Assembly (NCBI GenBank): GCA_023525975.1
Contig: CM042040.1
Location: 52,235,486 to 52,299,485, forward strand
Reading direction: 5' to 3'
Length of the DNA: 64,000 nt
From: Smallanthus sonchifolius
Lineage: Eukaryota > Streptophyta > Magnoliopsida > Asterales > Asteraceae
Numbering within the stretch: the stretch's first letter is position 1; each line of letters opens with the position of its first letter. The notes under the pieces are model-generated. The model was not told the DNA's origin and did not search any database. It saw nothing but the letters and a program-made list of their open reading frames with translations. The position numbers were made by a program, and so were the translations under genes. Of this stretch, positions 33,013-44,099 are shown piece after piece.

Positions 33013-34087
33013 ATGAATGAAGTCACTCCATATGGGAGTGTTTCCTGCTTTTTATCAAAAGCGTCAGTTGATGAATCAGCTCTCTGGCACAGGAGATTAA
33101 GCCATATTAATATCAAAACTATTAACAAATTGGTGAAAAATAATCTTGTCAGAGGGCTTCCTGACAAAGAATTTCAGCTGGAAGACCACTGCATTACATG
33201 CTTAAAGGGGAAGCAACACAAGAGTTCTCACAAGCCCAAGACCTTGAATACAAATGACACTCCACTGCAACTGCTGCATATGGATCTCTTCGGTCCCACA
33301 AATTTCATGTCAATGGGCAAAAAGTCATACTGTCTAGTGATAACAGATGACTACACCAGATTCTCTTGGGTATACTTCTTGAGAACTAAAGATGAAACTG
33401 CTGAAATTCTCAAATCCTACATTCTGAGGGTAGAAAATCAAAGCAATCAAAAGGTGAAAATCATAAGGTGTGATCAGGGCACAAAGTTCAAAAACCACAC
33501 TTTAAACTGTTTCTGTGAAAGCAAGGGGATAGAAAGACAATACAGTGCTCCAAGAACTCCTCAACAAAATGGAGTTGCTGAAAGGAGAACAGAACTCTAA
33601 TTGAGTCAGCAAGATCTATGTTGGCTGACTCAAAACTGTCACTCACATTCTGGGCAGAAGCAGTTAGCACAGCCTGTTATGTGCAAAATAGAGTTCTAAT
33701 TGTCAAACCCTTTAGCAAGACACCTTATAACTTTGGTTTCAAAGAGTTCCCTACATTGGGTTTCTAAAACCTTTTGGGTGTCCATGCACCATTCTCATTA
33801 CACATGGGGTTCTTCCTAAGTTTGATGCCAAATCTGATGAAGGATATTTTGTGGGCTATTCCTCTCAATCAAAGGCCTATAGAGTATTCAATTCAAGAAC
33901 AAGAATTGTGGAAGAATCAGCAAATGTGGAATGTAGAGAACACATAGTCTGTGAGCAGGGAAAAGGTCCAAACTGGCTCTTTGACATAGACTCCTTCTCC
34001 CAAATATTTGAGCCTCTCACCTTCTCAAATATGGAGTCTACGTCTACACAAACACCTGCCTCCACTTCATCCACTGACTACAGATGA
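33013..34087 (+). pseudogene. Copia integrase (E2), frameshifted
   Basis: The HHCC zinc region is complete (LWHRRLSH ... CITCLKGKQH). The core Asp residues in LLHMDLFG and RCDQGTKF are present and the Glu is in VAERR. A one-base loss near 33587 relative to E1 causes the stop at 33600, another base loss lies near 33729, and a TGA stands at 34085-34087. The C-terminal part resumes at 33851 (GYSSQSKAYRVFNSRTRIV). Confidence 0.88.
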
Positions 34088-36028
34088 GATTTTCCCAAAT
34101 CTTCTATCAGTCTGAGAAGACCATCAATTGAACCTCCATCAGTTATGGAAGCAAGTGAAGCCGACACAAGACTGTCTAATGCAACCAGCAGCAGCCTGTC
34201 TGAAACTAAAAATCTAAATGAAGACTCTTCGGTCAATGCTGTAGATGCTGATGATGCTATTGCTGAAGATGTTGATGTGGCTAATGATGTCGAAGACTCT
34301 TCCACCATGAATGAAGAGACCCCTGATCAAAATCAAAGCAATCTGCAGCAAGGGATACAGCTGGAGGTGGTACCAGCACAGAGGATCCACAAAGAACATC
34401 CGCATGAAAATATTATTGGCCAAGTACACCAAGGAGTTCTCACAAGAAGCAAATCTCATGAGGCCAATATATGCTTGTTTTCATGTTTCCTATCTCAGGT
34501 GGAACCCAAGAAGATAGATGAAGCACTCAAACACAGCAGCTGGATTGAGGAAATGCAGGAAGAATTGCTGCAATTCAAGAGGCATGATGTCTGGAAACTT
34601 GTTGATCTTCCACCAGGTAAATATGTTATTGGCACACGATGGGTTTTGAGGAACAAGCAAGACGAGAGAGGCATTGTAGTCAAGAACAAAGCCAGACTTG
34701 TAGCTCAAGGCTACACTCAGGAATAAAGAATTGACTATGATGAAGTCTTTGCTCCTGTTGCCAGGCTGGAGGCCATCAGAATCTTCCTGGCATATGCTGC
34801 ATCTAAGAATTTCACTGTCTATCAAATGGATGTTAAAAGTGCCTTTCTGTATGGGAAGATTGGTGAGGAAGTATACGTCAAACAGCCTCCAGGCTTTATA
34901 GATCCTGCACATCCTACTCAAGTGTTCAAACTAGACAAAGCTCTGTATGGCCTACATCAGGCACCAAGAGCCTGGTATGAAACCTTGTCAGGATATCTAC
35001 TAAGCAACAACTTCAGAAGAGGTGCCATTGACCAGACCTTGTTTATCAAAGATGAAGGGGGAGAAACCTTACTTGTTCAAATTTATGTTGATGATATCAT
35101 CTTTAGATCAACAAGGAAACAGCTATGCAAAGACTTTGAGATTCTGATGCACTCAAAGTTTGAAATGAGTTCAATGAGTGAACTAAATTTCTTCTTGGGT
35201 CTACAAGTCAAACAGGTCCCAAATGGAATCTTCATCAGCCAATCCAAATATGTAAAGAGCATTTTGGAAAGATTCAAAATGGCTGACTGCTCTGCTGCAA
35301 GAACCCCTATGCAAGTGCATCATCAGCTGACTCCAGACAAAGATGGGCAAGACACTGATCAACATCAGTACCGTGCAATGATAGGGTCTCTCATGTATCT
35401 CACTGCCTCAAGGCCAGATATCATGTTTGCAGTATGTCTCTGTGCAAGATTTCAAGCAGCTCCAAAAGTTTCACATCTTCAAGCTGTCAAGAGAATCTTT
35501 AGATACCTAAAGGGTGCCTCAAGACTTGGGCTATGGTACTCTAAAAATGACATGTTTAATCTGTATGCATACACTGACAGTGACTATGGGGGATGCAACT
35601 TGGACAAAAAGTCCACTTCAGGGGGATGTCAGTTTCTGGGAGGGAGACTGATTTCATGGAAGTGTAAGAAGCAAACATGTGTTTCAACTTCTACAACTGA
35701 AGCAGAATACATTGGAGCTTCAAGTTGCTGTGCACAAGTCATCTTGATACAAAGTCAAATGTTGGATTATGGGATGACTTTCATGGCAACTCCAATTCAC
35801 ATTGACAACATGAGTGCTATCTCAATCACAAACAATCCGGTGCAGCACTCAAAGACAAAGCACATTGACATTAGGTATCATTTCATAAGAGATCAAGCTG
35901 AGAAAAAGAGGATTACTTTAACCAAAGTTCATACGAATGAGCAATATGCTAATTTGTTTACAAAACCTTTTGATGAAGCTAGATTTAAATATTTAGTTGA
36001 ATCCATTGGTATGATGAACTTTGATTAA
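34088..36028 (+). pseudogene. Copia reverse transcriptase and RNase H (E2), one nonsense codon
   Basis: After a variable acidic linker the RT begins (SSWIEEMQEELLQF, GTRWVLRNK). A TAA at 34724-34726 replaces a Glu codon seen in E1. From 34826 the frame is intact: MDVKSAFLYG, the active site YVDD at 35084-35095, FFLGLQVKQ, ASRPDIMFAVC, then RNase H (YTDSDYGG, EAEYIGAS, IRYHFIRDQ, DEARFKYLVES) to the stop at 36026-36028. The RT active site is therefore preserved, unlike E1. Confidence 0.92.
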
Positions 36029-36810
36029 AATCTATCTCTAAAATTCTATTTTAAAAAGGTGTTTTGTCTTATGTTGTAAATAAAAGTTATAAGTCAACAG
36101 CATTTTTGTCCTTCAGCTGCTGACTGGTTTAATCTTCAGCAGCAAAAGATTTGCAGCTGACTGCTTTAAGTGTCAGCAGGAACAGGTTTCCTGCGGATTT
36201 CTTTAAGACTGTCAGTAGCAACATCCTTGCTGCGGACTATTAAATCCATCAGCAGTAGATGAGTTAACTGCTGATAGGTTTAATCTTCAGCAGCAAAAGT
36301 TTTGCAGCTGACTGCTTTAAGTTATCAGCAGGAACAGGTTTCCTGTGGATTTCTTTAATACTGTCAGCAGCAACATCCTTGCTGCAGATTATTAAATCCA
36401 TCAGCGGCAGATGAGTTTGCTGCTGACAGACTTAACCTTCCGCCACAACCAAGTTTGCAGCGGACATGATTACTCATCCGCGGCAACCAAGTTTGCTGCT
36501 GATGGGTAAATTTAAGTCCAAATTAACTTTTACCCGCTGTAAAAATCAACGTCAGTATTTACCATGACTGCCTCGGTGTATTACAGCTGTAACAGTAAAA
36601 GGTGAATAAGGTAGTACTGTACAAGTCAATTTGCTTTTTCCCTCCTCTGCCGTTATAAGAACAAATCAAATTTCCCTACCACCTCTTCACCTTCAATTTC
36701 ATCCTAAACCCTCATCACTTTCTCTCAAGTCCCCACCACATTCAAAGCCCTTCATCTTTAAAACATCCAAAGCCTCCCATATTCTAACCTTCCCTCCAAA
36801 TCATACAACA
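36029..36810 (+). other. Post-pol spacer with 151-bp tandem duplication (E2)
   Basis: The GCTGCTGA/TCAGCAGC-rich segment is tandemly duplicated, with ggtttaatcttcagcagc at 36126 and again at 36277. E1 has one copy. A pyrimidine-rich leader from about 36650 precedes ORF A. A separate promoter or splice site for the accessory ORFs could lie here, but none is evident. Confidence 0.7.
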
Positions 36811-37512
36811 ATGGAAGACATCAATAACCCTGATGACAAGTTCTCCCCATACCACAACCTTACAGCATACCTTACCAAGGGAAAGAAATCCGAAGGATTT
36901 AATGATATGATCGACTTCTTATGTCGATCAAAAATCTACTTTGCCCTCACAACCAACCCTACCATATATATTCCTCATATGGAGGATTTCTGGAGTACCG
37001 CCGTCTACTCAACCGAACAGGGGATTCCCCAAATTAAAGCCAAAGTAGACGGCAAGGATATCACCATCTCGGAAGCTACCATCCGAAAACATCTTAAGCT
37101 TCAGGATGAGGGAGCTGCCATCTCATACTCGAAGGACGAATACACGAGGACCTTTGTATCCATTGGATACACTGGAAATCAGACCGAGTATACGATCGAG
37201 AAGGCACTGATGGGCCCTCCATGGAAGTATCTCTGCCACACTCTTCTCCAATGCATATATCAGAAGAGGAGTGGATGGCATCAGGTGAGCTCCGCACTTG
37301 CCTCCGCCTTCCATGGTATGGTCACTAACCAAGGCTTCAACTTTGCACACCTCATCTTTGAGGGTTTGAGATACAACCTTCAAGAGGGTGCAAAGCAACA
37401 ATATTTTATGTACCCAAGATTCTTGCAGGAGATTTTCAATCAAGAACTAAAAGAACTTTCAAAACCTGCAAGAATCTACATCATGTTGGGACATAAAAAT
37501 AATATTTTTTAA
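36811..37512 (+). CDS. Accessory ORF A of E2, 233 aa
   Basis: The ATG at 36811 opens MEDINNPDDKFSPYHNLTAY. Notable segments are FLCRSKIYFALTTNPTIYIP, HMEDFWSTAV, ISEATIRKHLKLQDEGAAIS, MGPPWKYLCHTLLQCIYQKR and KQQYFMYPRFLQEIF. There is no signal peptide or membrane span. The pattern (W-S-T-A, I-x-E-A-x-I-R-x-x-L, P-x-W-K-x-L-x-H-T-x-L-Q-C) matches a protein encoded after pol in many Asteraceae SIRE-like copia elements, as I recall from plant databases. Its function is not established and it has no similarity to an envelope protein. Confidence 0.7.
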   Translation: MEDINNPDDKFSPYHNLTAYLTKGKKSEGFNDMIDFLCRSKIYFALTTNPTIYIPHMEDFWSTAVYSTEQGIPQIKAKVDGKDITISEATIRKHLKLQDEGAAISYSKDEYTRTFVSIGYTGNQTEYTIEKALMGPPWKYLCHTLLQCIYQKRSGWHQVSSALASAFHGMVTNQGFNFAHLIFEGLRYNLQEGAKQQYFMYPRFLQEIFNQELKELSKPARIYIMLGHKNNIF

Positions 37513-37556
37513 AGCATGAGAACTGTTTCCAAAAAGTTCTCAGGGTCAATGTTCCA

Positions 37557-40500
37557 TTGTTATATACAATGCTGAACATACAGAGTACCCCGAGTGACAG
37601 TTCAGCAATCCCAGCTGATACTGATCCCACACCCTCCACCTCACAACCTAAACAACAATCTGCTTCCACCATTCGAACCCCTGTGCATACTACTAAGGAT
37701 GCACATGCACAAAAATTACTTACACCTCTTTTGGATGTTATCGTTCAACCGGAACACAGGGCCCCGGTTGCAACGACATATACTAGGAAAAGGGGCAAGA
37801 GAACTCCTTCTTATCTTGCCTCCAAGGCCCAAACCCAACCTAACAGCCCTCACTCAGAATCACAACATTCTGGTGAGAATATCATAAGGGACAACCACAT
37901 TATTAGGGAGACTCCTTTGAATGTCTCTCTATTAGGATCAGGATCACTTCCCGGATCCATAGAACAGCCCCCTGAGCCTTTCTTCTCTCTTCTGAACTTA
38001 AGTGTTGAGGAACCTGATCAAGATGATGTTCCTTCTCCAACTACCACTATCTCAGAGGTACTGATTGATCTTGCTTCCAACACACCCAACCCAAGTTCTT
38101 CTACCCTGAAGGTCCACTCTAGAAGTTATGAAAGAGTGGATGTGGAAGAGGCTGTCACTACTGCTGGTCATGACCAGGAGGACAGTGACAACATCGCTAA
38201 GACCTCAACCACGGCAACTCACAGTGAGGATGCTTCCTTGGAAACTTCCCTCACTGAGAGGAATCCCAGGCGCCAAGAAACCATGGGTGATGGGGATGCA
38301 GAGGCTAGGCCTAAGGCCCCATCTGGATCCAAGGATTCCATAACTGTGGATGAGGACAGACTGAAACTTCATAATTTGGAATTGACGACCAGGGTGGCTA
38401 TGCTAGAGGCTGAAGTGTCCAAACTAAGACACCAAGTCTCTATGCATGAAGCCCATCAATGCCCAACTGTACTTACTCCCTCTCTTGTATCATTGGGCAC
38501 CCAAACTGATGCTTTTTTGTCCGCTGATGCAACCAAAAAGGGGGAGATGGTCCCAATGGAGGAAGACTCAGACAGTCTTGATGACTGGATTTAAGAGCAA
38601 GCTATATTTCAAAGCACACTATTCAAGCCAGCTTTTGTACAGGTTCATGACTTGCCAGCTTCAGATAACGAAGAAGAAGAGACATCTGAAGACTGGAAGT
38701 TAGTCATCAGGGCTGTTGATGAGATGCTGAATGATGCTGAAGATACAGAACAAACATATACATCTTTCAGCATCATCCCTGAAGCATCAGCCATCATAAG
38801 TCAATCCACTGCCCCCCAATTTCCACTTACTTCAACACATCTAGAGTTTGATACAATACTAGCTTGGGGGTATGATGGAAAGTCTGAGAGGTTGGCGGAG
38901 TAGAATAGCTAAACTGGGACTTTCTCAACAGCATCCAAGTCCTTCACCTATACCATCTACAATGCATCAACAACTCAACGGACCTCTCAGCAGAACTTGC
39001 TATCGGCAGGTTCTATGACTTGATGGAGGATAATCTACCCAACTTTCAAAGACAAATACAAGCAGCAAAAAAGGTAGCCTATCCTGAATCTTCAACAGTA
39101 GCAGAAAGAAGACCGTCTCCTAGAAGACTTGAAATAACAAGGAGCAGTCTTCTCACTGAAGAAGAAGTTTTGTGCTGGAGAAGATTCCTGTACAATAGAA
39201 TGGTCAGGGATGTCGAAGTGCAAGGATGGACAAGCACTGACTCCCATGACTTCACCTTCTTCCTGAGCAATGGATCTTCTCTAACAATCAACATCAAGGA
39301 GATCTTGCTCCTACCTTCAGCCTTCCTGCACAAGGTCTTTGAGCTCAGATCACTCATCTTCAATGTCAACTCCATAGAAAGTCAAGAAATGATCAAGATC
39401 ATCAAGGCTTCTTTGTATAAGGAGGAATCTGTATCTGACTCAGACCTATCCTTTCTCTCTTCTCCAATAGTCAGACTGAACACAGAAGAAGAATAAAAAA
39501 GAAGAGAAGAGGAAAAGATGAAAGAGGCATGGAAGGATGTGACAGGTATGGATTGGGAAGAAGATGAAGTTAGTTCCCCTCCCTTGTCCATTCCCCAAAT
39601 TTCCAATGAAGCTGAGGCTGAGATTCCAACAGTAGCACCATCATCTGCTGTTGTGATCAGTGAAGCCGAAGAAGAGGCATCCAACAAAGATAAGGGAAAG
39701 GGAATTATGACCAAAGAAGACGAAGAGAGGTTGCTAAGAGAAAAGAGAGAGAAGGAAGAAAGAAGAAGAAGAAGACAAGAAGAGGAGATGGCTGAAACTA
39801 AGAAAGCTCAAGATAGACTCACAGCCATTCTCCTCAGAGAACAACAGATCCAACTGTATGCAAAACAGTTGGATGATCTGAAGGTAAAGATTCCTGCAGT
39901 TTATCAGATTGAAGAAGATGAAGCTCTTGCTCTTCAAGTGTAGGAACAATTTGATAAAGAAGAAGAAGAAATAGAAAAGAAGAAGAAGGAAGAGGCTAAG
40001 TTCAGAATAATTGATTCTGAACTAGCCAAAGAAATGAGAGAGGAGTGGGTAAAGGCTCTAGTTTCTCAAGGTGAGGATGCAAACTACCTTGAGAAACTAG
40101 AGCCTTTACCCACTCCTCTCTCATTTCTTTGGCTAGTTCAGAATCAGTTATTCTGAACTTAGCCTCTTCAACTGCAGGAACAATTTGATAAAGAAGAAGA
40201 ATAAATAGAAAAGAAGAAGAAGGAAGAGGCTAAGTTCAGAATAACTGATTCTGAACTAGCCAAAGAAATGAGAGAGGAGTGGGTAAAGGTTCTAGTTTCT
40301 CAAGGTGAGGATGCAGAATACCTTGAGAAACTATCAAATAAAGAAATCTACAGAGCCTTCATGGGTCAGCAAGGTCAATTGGGAAAGAAGAAAAAGGCTG
40401 AAGAAGAAGAAAAAGACAAACAAAAGTCCAAAAAGACCATTGCCTTTAATAAAAGGACCCATGAAGAAAGGAAGATCATGATTGACTTCCTTAAGGCTAG

Positions 40501-41254
40501 AGGAGAGAGTGGAAAGAGGCTAGGTCCCATGAATTTCATGAACCTGCAAGACCTCTATTTCAAAGTCAAGAAGGAGGAGGAAGAAAGGTTGGAAAAGATA
40601 GGCTCCAAGAAAAGGGTAATCATTCAAGAAGAAGAAAGGAAATCAAAGAAACCCAAGCCTTCTCTCTCACCCAACACTTCCTCAACCCAACAACCTTCCA
40701 CTCTCCTTCCTAGACCTCCCTCCTCTCCTCCCACAAAGTCTAAATCCTCACACCCAGCTCCTACTCATCAATAACCTCCCAAAAAGAAAAACAAACCCAC
40801 TTCCAAACCAGAAGACTCAAGAGAAATAATTAGATGGTCATACAGCCCTCAAGACCAATGGTTTGAAGTGTTCAGGGGGAGGACAGAAGCTAAAAGATTA
40901 ATTTATATATCTGTTGATGAGGTACTGCAGCTTCCAGATTTTGATCTACAAAGAATGATGGAGCTGGGTGAAACCTCTGAGCCTGAGAATGATGGTGGGA
41001 GACATCTATTGCTGGTAATCAAATATTACTTCAACCCCAGCAAAGATGAAATCATTGATGTCAAACCTCTTCAATCCCACTCTCCATTCATCAGCTGGTC
41101 CTACAATGCTGAGAAGAATGAATTCACTCTGACAGATGTTAAAGGACAGAAGATGAGGTGTTCAAGCAATGCTATCTTCAAAATGGCAAGCAAAGACATC
41201 ATGACTCTATCTGAGCTTCCTCTTAACAATCCCAGCATGGACCAGAGAGGATAG
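37557..41254 (+). pseudogene. Accessory ORF B of E2, long coiled-coil Glu/Lys-rich protein, broken
   Basis: Open pieces are 37557-38594 and 38652-38903 (one frame), then 39020-39496, 39518-39943, 40268-40774 and 40868-41254 (one other frame). The stop at 38592-38594 replaces a Gln codon seen in E1. In order: Ser/Thr/Pro-rich N-terminus, a coiled coil (TTRVAMLEAEVSKLRHQVSM), an acidic part, Glu/Arg-rich helices (KREKEERRRRRQEEEMAETK), KKKAEEEEKDKQKSKK, then a Pro/Ser tail. The region 39989-40169 is disrupted by a snap-back inversion. It is likely one very long ORF originally. The role is unknown. Confidence 0.7.
39942..40333. repeat. Direct-inverted-direct repeat cluster (snap-back) in ORF B
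   Basis: Arms 39989-40072 and 40086-40169 are inverted 84-bp copies around a 13-bp loop with about one mismatch. In addition, 39942-40099 is repeated directly at 40176-40333 (offset 234 bp). The order is copy, inverted copy, copy, as expected from template switching in reverse transcription. Confidence 0.93.
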
Positions 41255-41329
41255 GAGGTTGAAAGGATAGTCAGAAACATGCAAAAGCTTCAGCAACAAA
41301 GGCAGTAAGAGAGTTTTGGTAGCATCAGT

Positions 41330-41341
41330 CTAGGGGGAGTT
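41330..41341 (+). other. Polypurine tract of E2
   Basis: ctagggggagtt sits immediately before the 3' LTR, as in E1. Confidence 0.88.
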
Positions 41342-42118
41342 TGTAGAAATAAAGACTGATGGCTACAAAATTCTCTAAGTACAAATGTTGCTGATCTCAG
41401 AGTTTGCTGCTGACCAACAAACTGTTGCGGACAAGCTTATCTGCAGCGGATACTTGTTCTTCTGCTGAAGAACAAATCTGCTGCGGATAGCCTTATCTGC
41501 TGAAGACCAAAGTTGCTGCGGATAGGCTTCTCAGCAGCATCAACACTTGATGCTGCTGATAGGCAAATCATCAGCAGCTTTGGATGGTTACATCTTGCTG
41601 CTGATCATCATCTTTGCTGCTGACAACCTTGTGCCTTGAAGGCAAATCGTTGCAGCTGACTATCCATGCCAAGCGTCACTGATAACTTTCTGCAAAAGCA
41701 ACTGACACACTCAAAGCAGAAGGAACCTCAATGGTGCAACCAATGAAGGACAACAATGCTCTTCTCCAAGCATGCAAGCAATAATGCATAAAGAAGACGC
41801 TTCAATAAAGTTAACTAGTTTTAGACTAAACGTGTAATAGTTAGCTATATACAAAAGATCAACGGTCTGTGTTAGACCTGATCCTTAGAATCAAGGGTCT
41901 GTCTTGATTCTAAGTGAGTATAAATACAGTGTAAACACTTAATTGTATGTGTGCTTTTTGATTGAGTTTTCATTTGTAATCGTTTATTTGCAAAAGCTTA
42001 ATACAACAATGTTCTTATAAGTATTCTTTCTGTTTACTCGATTATACTTGTGTAGTTGTTATTGTTTCCGCCAATTTCAACTAAGAACAAAACCATCTTG
42101 TACTTTCATGATTCTACA
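41342..42118 (+). repeat. 3' LTR of E2 (777 bp)
   Basis: TGTAGAAATAAAG...ATTCTACA, matching the 5' LTR with about 17 substitutions and one indel by eye. Confidence 0.95.
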
Positions 42119-42198
42119 AGTTTTCCAACGCAATCCCAAACACCCTCTTCGTCCCTTTGATCCTTTGTCGTTGCAGTTTCAATTGATCGATTTCCCAA

Positions 42199-42488
42199 TG
42201 TTGGTAAATTAAAGGGCATAATCAAGAACAAGAATTAAACACAAACTTAATCCCTTGATTTAATAAATGTGTAAAACTTATTTTGACCGTTGGTTACGAT
42301 AGGTTTTTATAACCCTAATCCCAAGCGTCACAATGATTAAGTAATACAGATGCGTCCTTTTGTAAGTTTTGTCTATTGATACAAATGACCCTCCTAGTTA
42401 CATAGTTCACATATTCCACCCTAAACATACTTTAAACTAATGACACCTAAGCCCTTATATTTTATAATTTAGTTTAACTTCCAATACA
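42199..42488. repeat. Dispersed LTR-like repeat, copy 2
   Basis: TGTTGGTAAATTA...CTTCCAATACA, a direct match to 26570-26852. Its TG...CA ends suggest a solo LTR. The region 42489-43064 downstream shows only a short unrecognised ORF. Confidence 0.55.
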
Positions 42489-43064
42489 GTACGTTCACAT
42501 TTGATTAGAGTATATTATCAATATGTTTGTGCAAGTTCATGTGGTGCAAAGCCAGGATACGACACATGTAGATCTGAAAGAATATGCAAAGTAGCTTCTT
42601 AAATCCATGAGTATTAAGTACATGAATATACATGGAACTATAAGCGAACCTACAAAGGAACCTGCTGCAAGTGAGCAAGTTAAAAATTATACTCCATTAG
42701 TTGTAAGACATTCTATAATGGGATGTGCTTCATTCTATCCTAGATGCTTATGTGATTACAAGTGCATAAGGTTACACATACACTTTACAAACCCAAGTAC
42801 TTTGTAAGTATGCATGAAGATGATCTTGAAATGTTATCACAGTTGCCTTTGGATAATCCAATTGGAAATGATTTACGTAGGTGTCTAAACTATGAGTTGC
42901 AGATAATGGGTGCAGACTGGCCTGTTGCCTGAACTGGCCCATTTTGATGGGCCTTGAAGAAGAATTTGGAACAAAATTGGCGGCTTGGGTTCATACGCTT
43001 CTCAACACATTTGTTTACTTCTTTTGCCTTTTTTATAATTTTTTTGTTGTTTTATATATCTGTA

Positions 43065-43494
43065 TCTATACTATATAATAAATAAAGGTTTTTACATGAC
43101 ACGTGTCGCAACCATATTCATTCTCATAATCTTTTTCCCGCTTCTCTCTCTTATTAAATACATCTTTATATTTTAATAACAATATATCTTTAACTAAAAT
43201 ACTAATTATACTAATAAAACACATTTATTTTAAATTATCTCTTATTATAAAAACTCTGAAATATAATTATGTAACTTTTATTTTGAATCAAATAATAATG
43301 AAAGTCAAATTGCATGAAATAGTAATTAACGTATTTTCGAAACGTAATTATATATTAATATTTATATATTTTGAATTTTGTTGTCAATCATTCGTATGTA
43401 ATACATTTTTACATATGTAAAATATATATAAAAAAAATTAAGAATTTATGTATTGATATCTTCATCCCGTGTGTAGACACGGGGTGTAAGCTAG
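43065..43494 (+). mobile_element. Non-autonomous Helitron, clear ends
   Basis: It starts TCTATACTATATAATAAAT after A. It ends with the stem-loop CCCGTGT-gtag-ACACGGG (43466-43483), a seven-base spacer and CTAG (43491-43494) followed by T. No target duplication is present, as expected for insertion between A and T. It is 430 bp and AT-rich, with no protein. The shared 5' end with 24644 and 25546 defines one family. Confidence 0.88.
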
Positions 43495-43629
43495 TTAGTA
43501 CATTAAAACAGATTTTATGTAGAACTTACATGTTGCATTGGTGGTTTGTGCTACTTTGGCTACAGCTACCAACTCTGTTTCGAATCCCTCATGTAGCTTT
43601 TTTTGTCATTTTTTTCTTGAGCAAATTAC

Positions 43630-44062
43630 AAATTAAGTTCTTTAAGTATTACATAAATTTAAATATACGTCCTTTAACTAAGGAAACTTACAGAAAGCGT
43701 CCTTTATGTTTAAAAACAACCTTGGACGTTACGTCCTTTGGCCTAAGAACCGTTAAACTTTAACGTTAAGTCTGGTCACGTTCAATGCACATGAGGGTAT
43801 TTTGGGGATTTCACACATAAAAGGACTATTCTTGTAATTTGTTTATATGAATGAGGGTTTACAGAAATAGTCATTTTATGGTAAAAAGACCAAAATACCC
43901 TCATGTGTCTTGCACATGACCTGACTTAACGTTAAAATTCAACGATCGTTAGGCTAAAGGACGTAAAGTGCAATGTTTTTTACACATAAAGAATGTTTTT
44001 TGCAATTTTCTTACTTAAAGGACGTGTACTATAATTTAGGTAATACTTAAATGATGTAATAT
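43630..44062. mobile_element. Foldback element with CGTCCTTTA-type arms
   Basis: The arms (about 175 bp each) run tttaagtattac...acgtccttta...cttaacgttaagtc...catgagggtatttt and return inverted after a spacer that reads aaaggactattcttg. Non-coding. It ends about 40 bp before E3. Confidence 0.75.
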
Positions 44063-44099
44063 TTTTTCTTTGTTTTGCATTCTTTGTTTCCCATGATAC

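Larger units (their letters stand above)
28826..42118 (+). mobile_element. E2: full-length SIRE/Maximus-like Ty1/copia element, 13.3 kb
   Basis: LTRs are 28826-29601 and 41342-42118, TG...CA, differing at roughly 17 bases and one indel by eye (about 2.2 percent). AGTTT flanks both sides (28821-28825 and 42119-42123). The order is LTR, Met-tRNA primer site, gag, Lys/Ala-rich segment, protease, integrase, RT, RNase H, spacer, accessory ORFs A and B, polypurine tract, LTR. The very large size and the long accessory region fit the SIRE/Maximus lineage. Gag, protease, integrase and ORF B all carry lesions, so it is not autonomous now. Confidence 0.95.

Noticed and set aside
37557..38594. Host transcription factor or envelope gene
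   Set aside because: It is inside E2, shared with E1 in the same place, and has coiled coil only, without a DNA-binding domain, signal peptide or membrane span.
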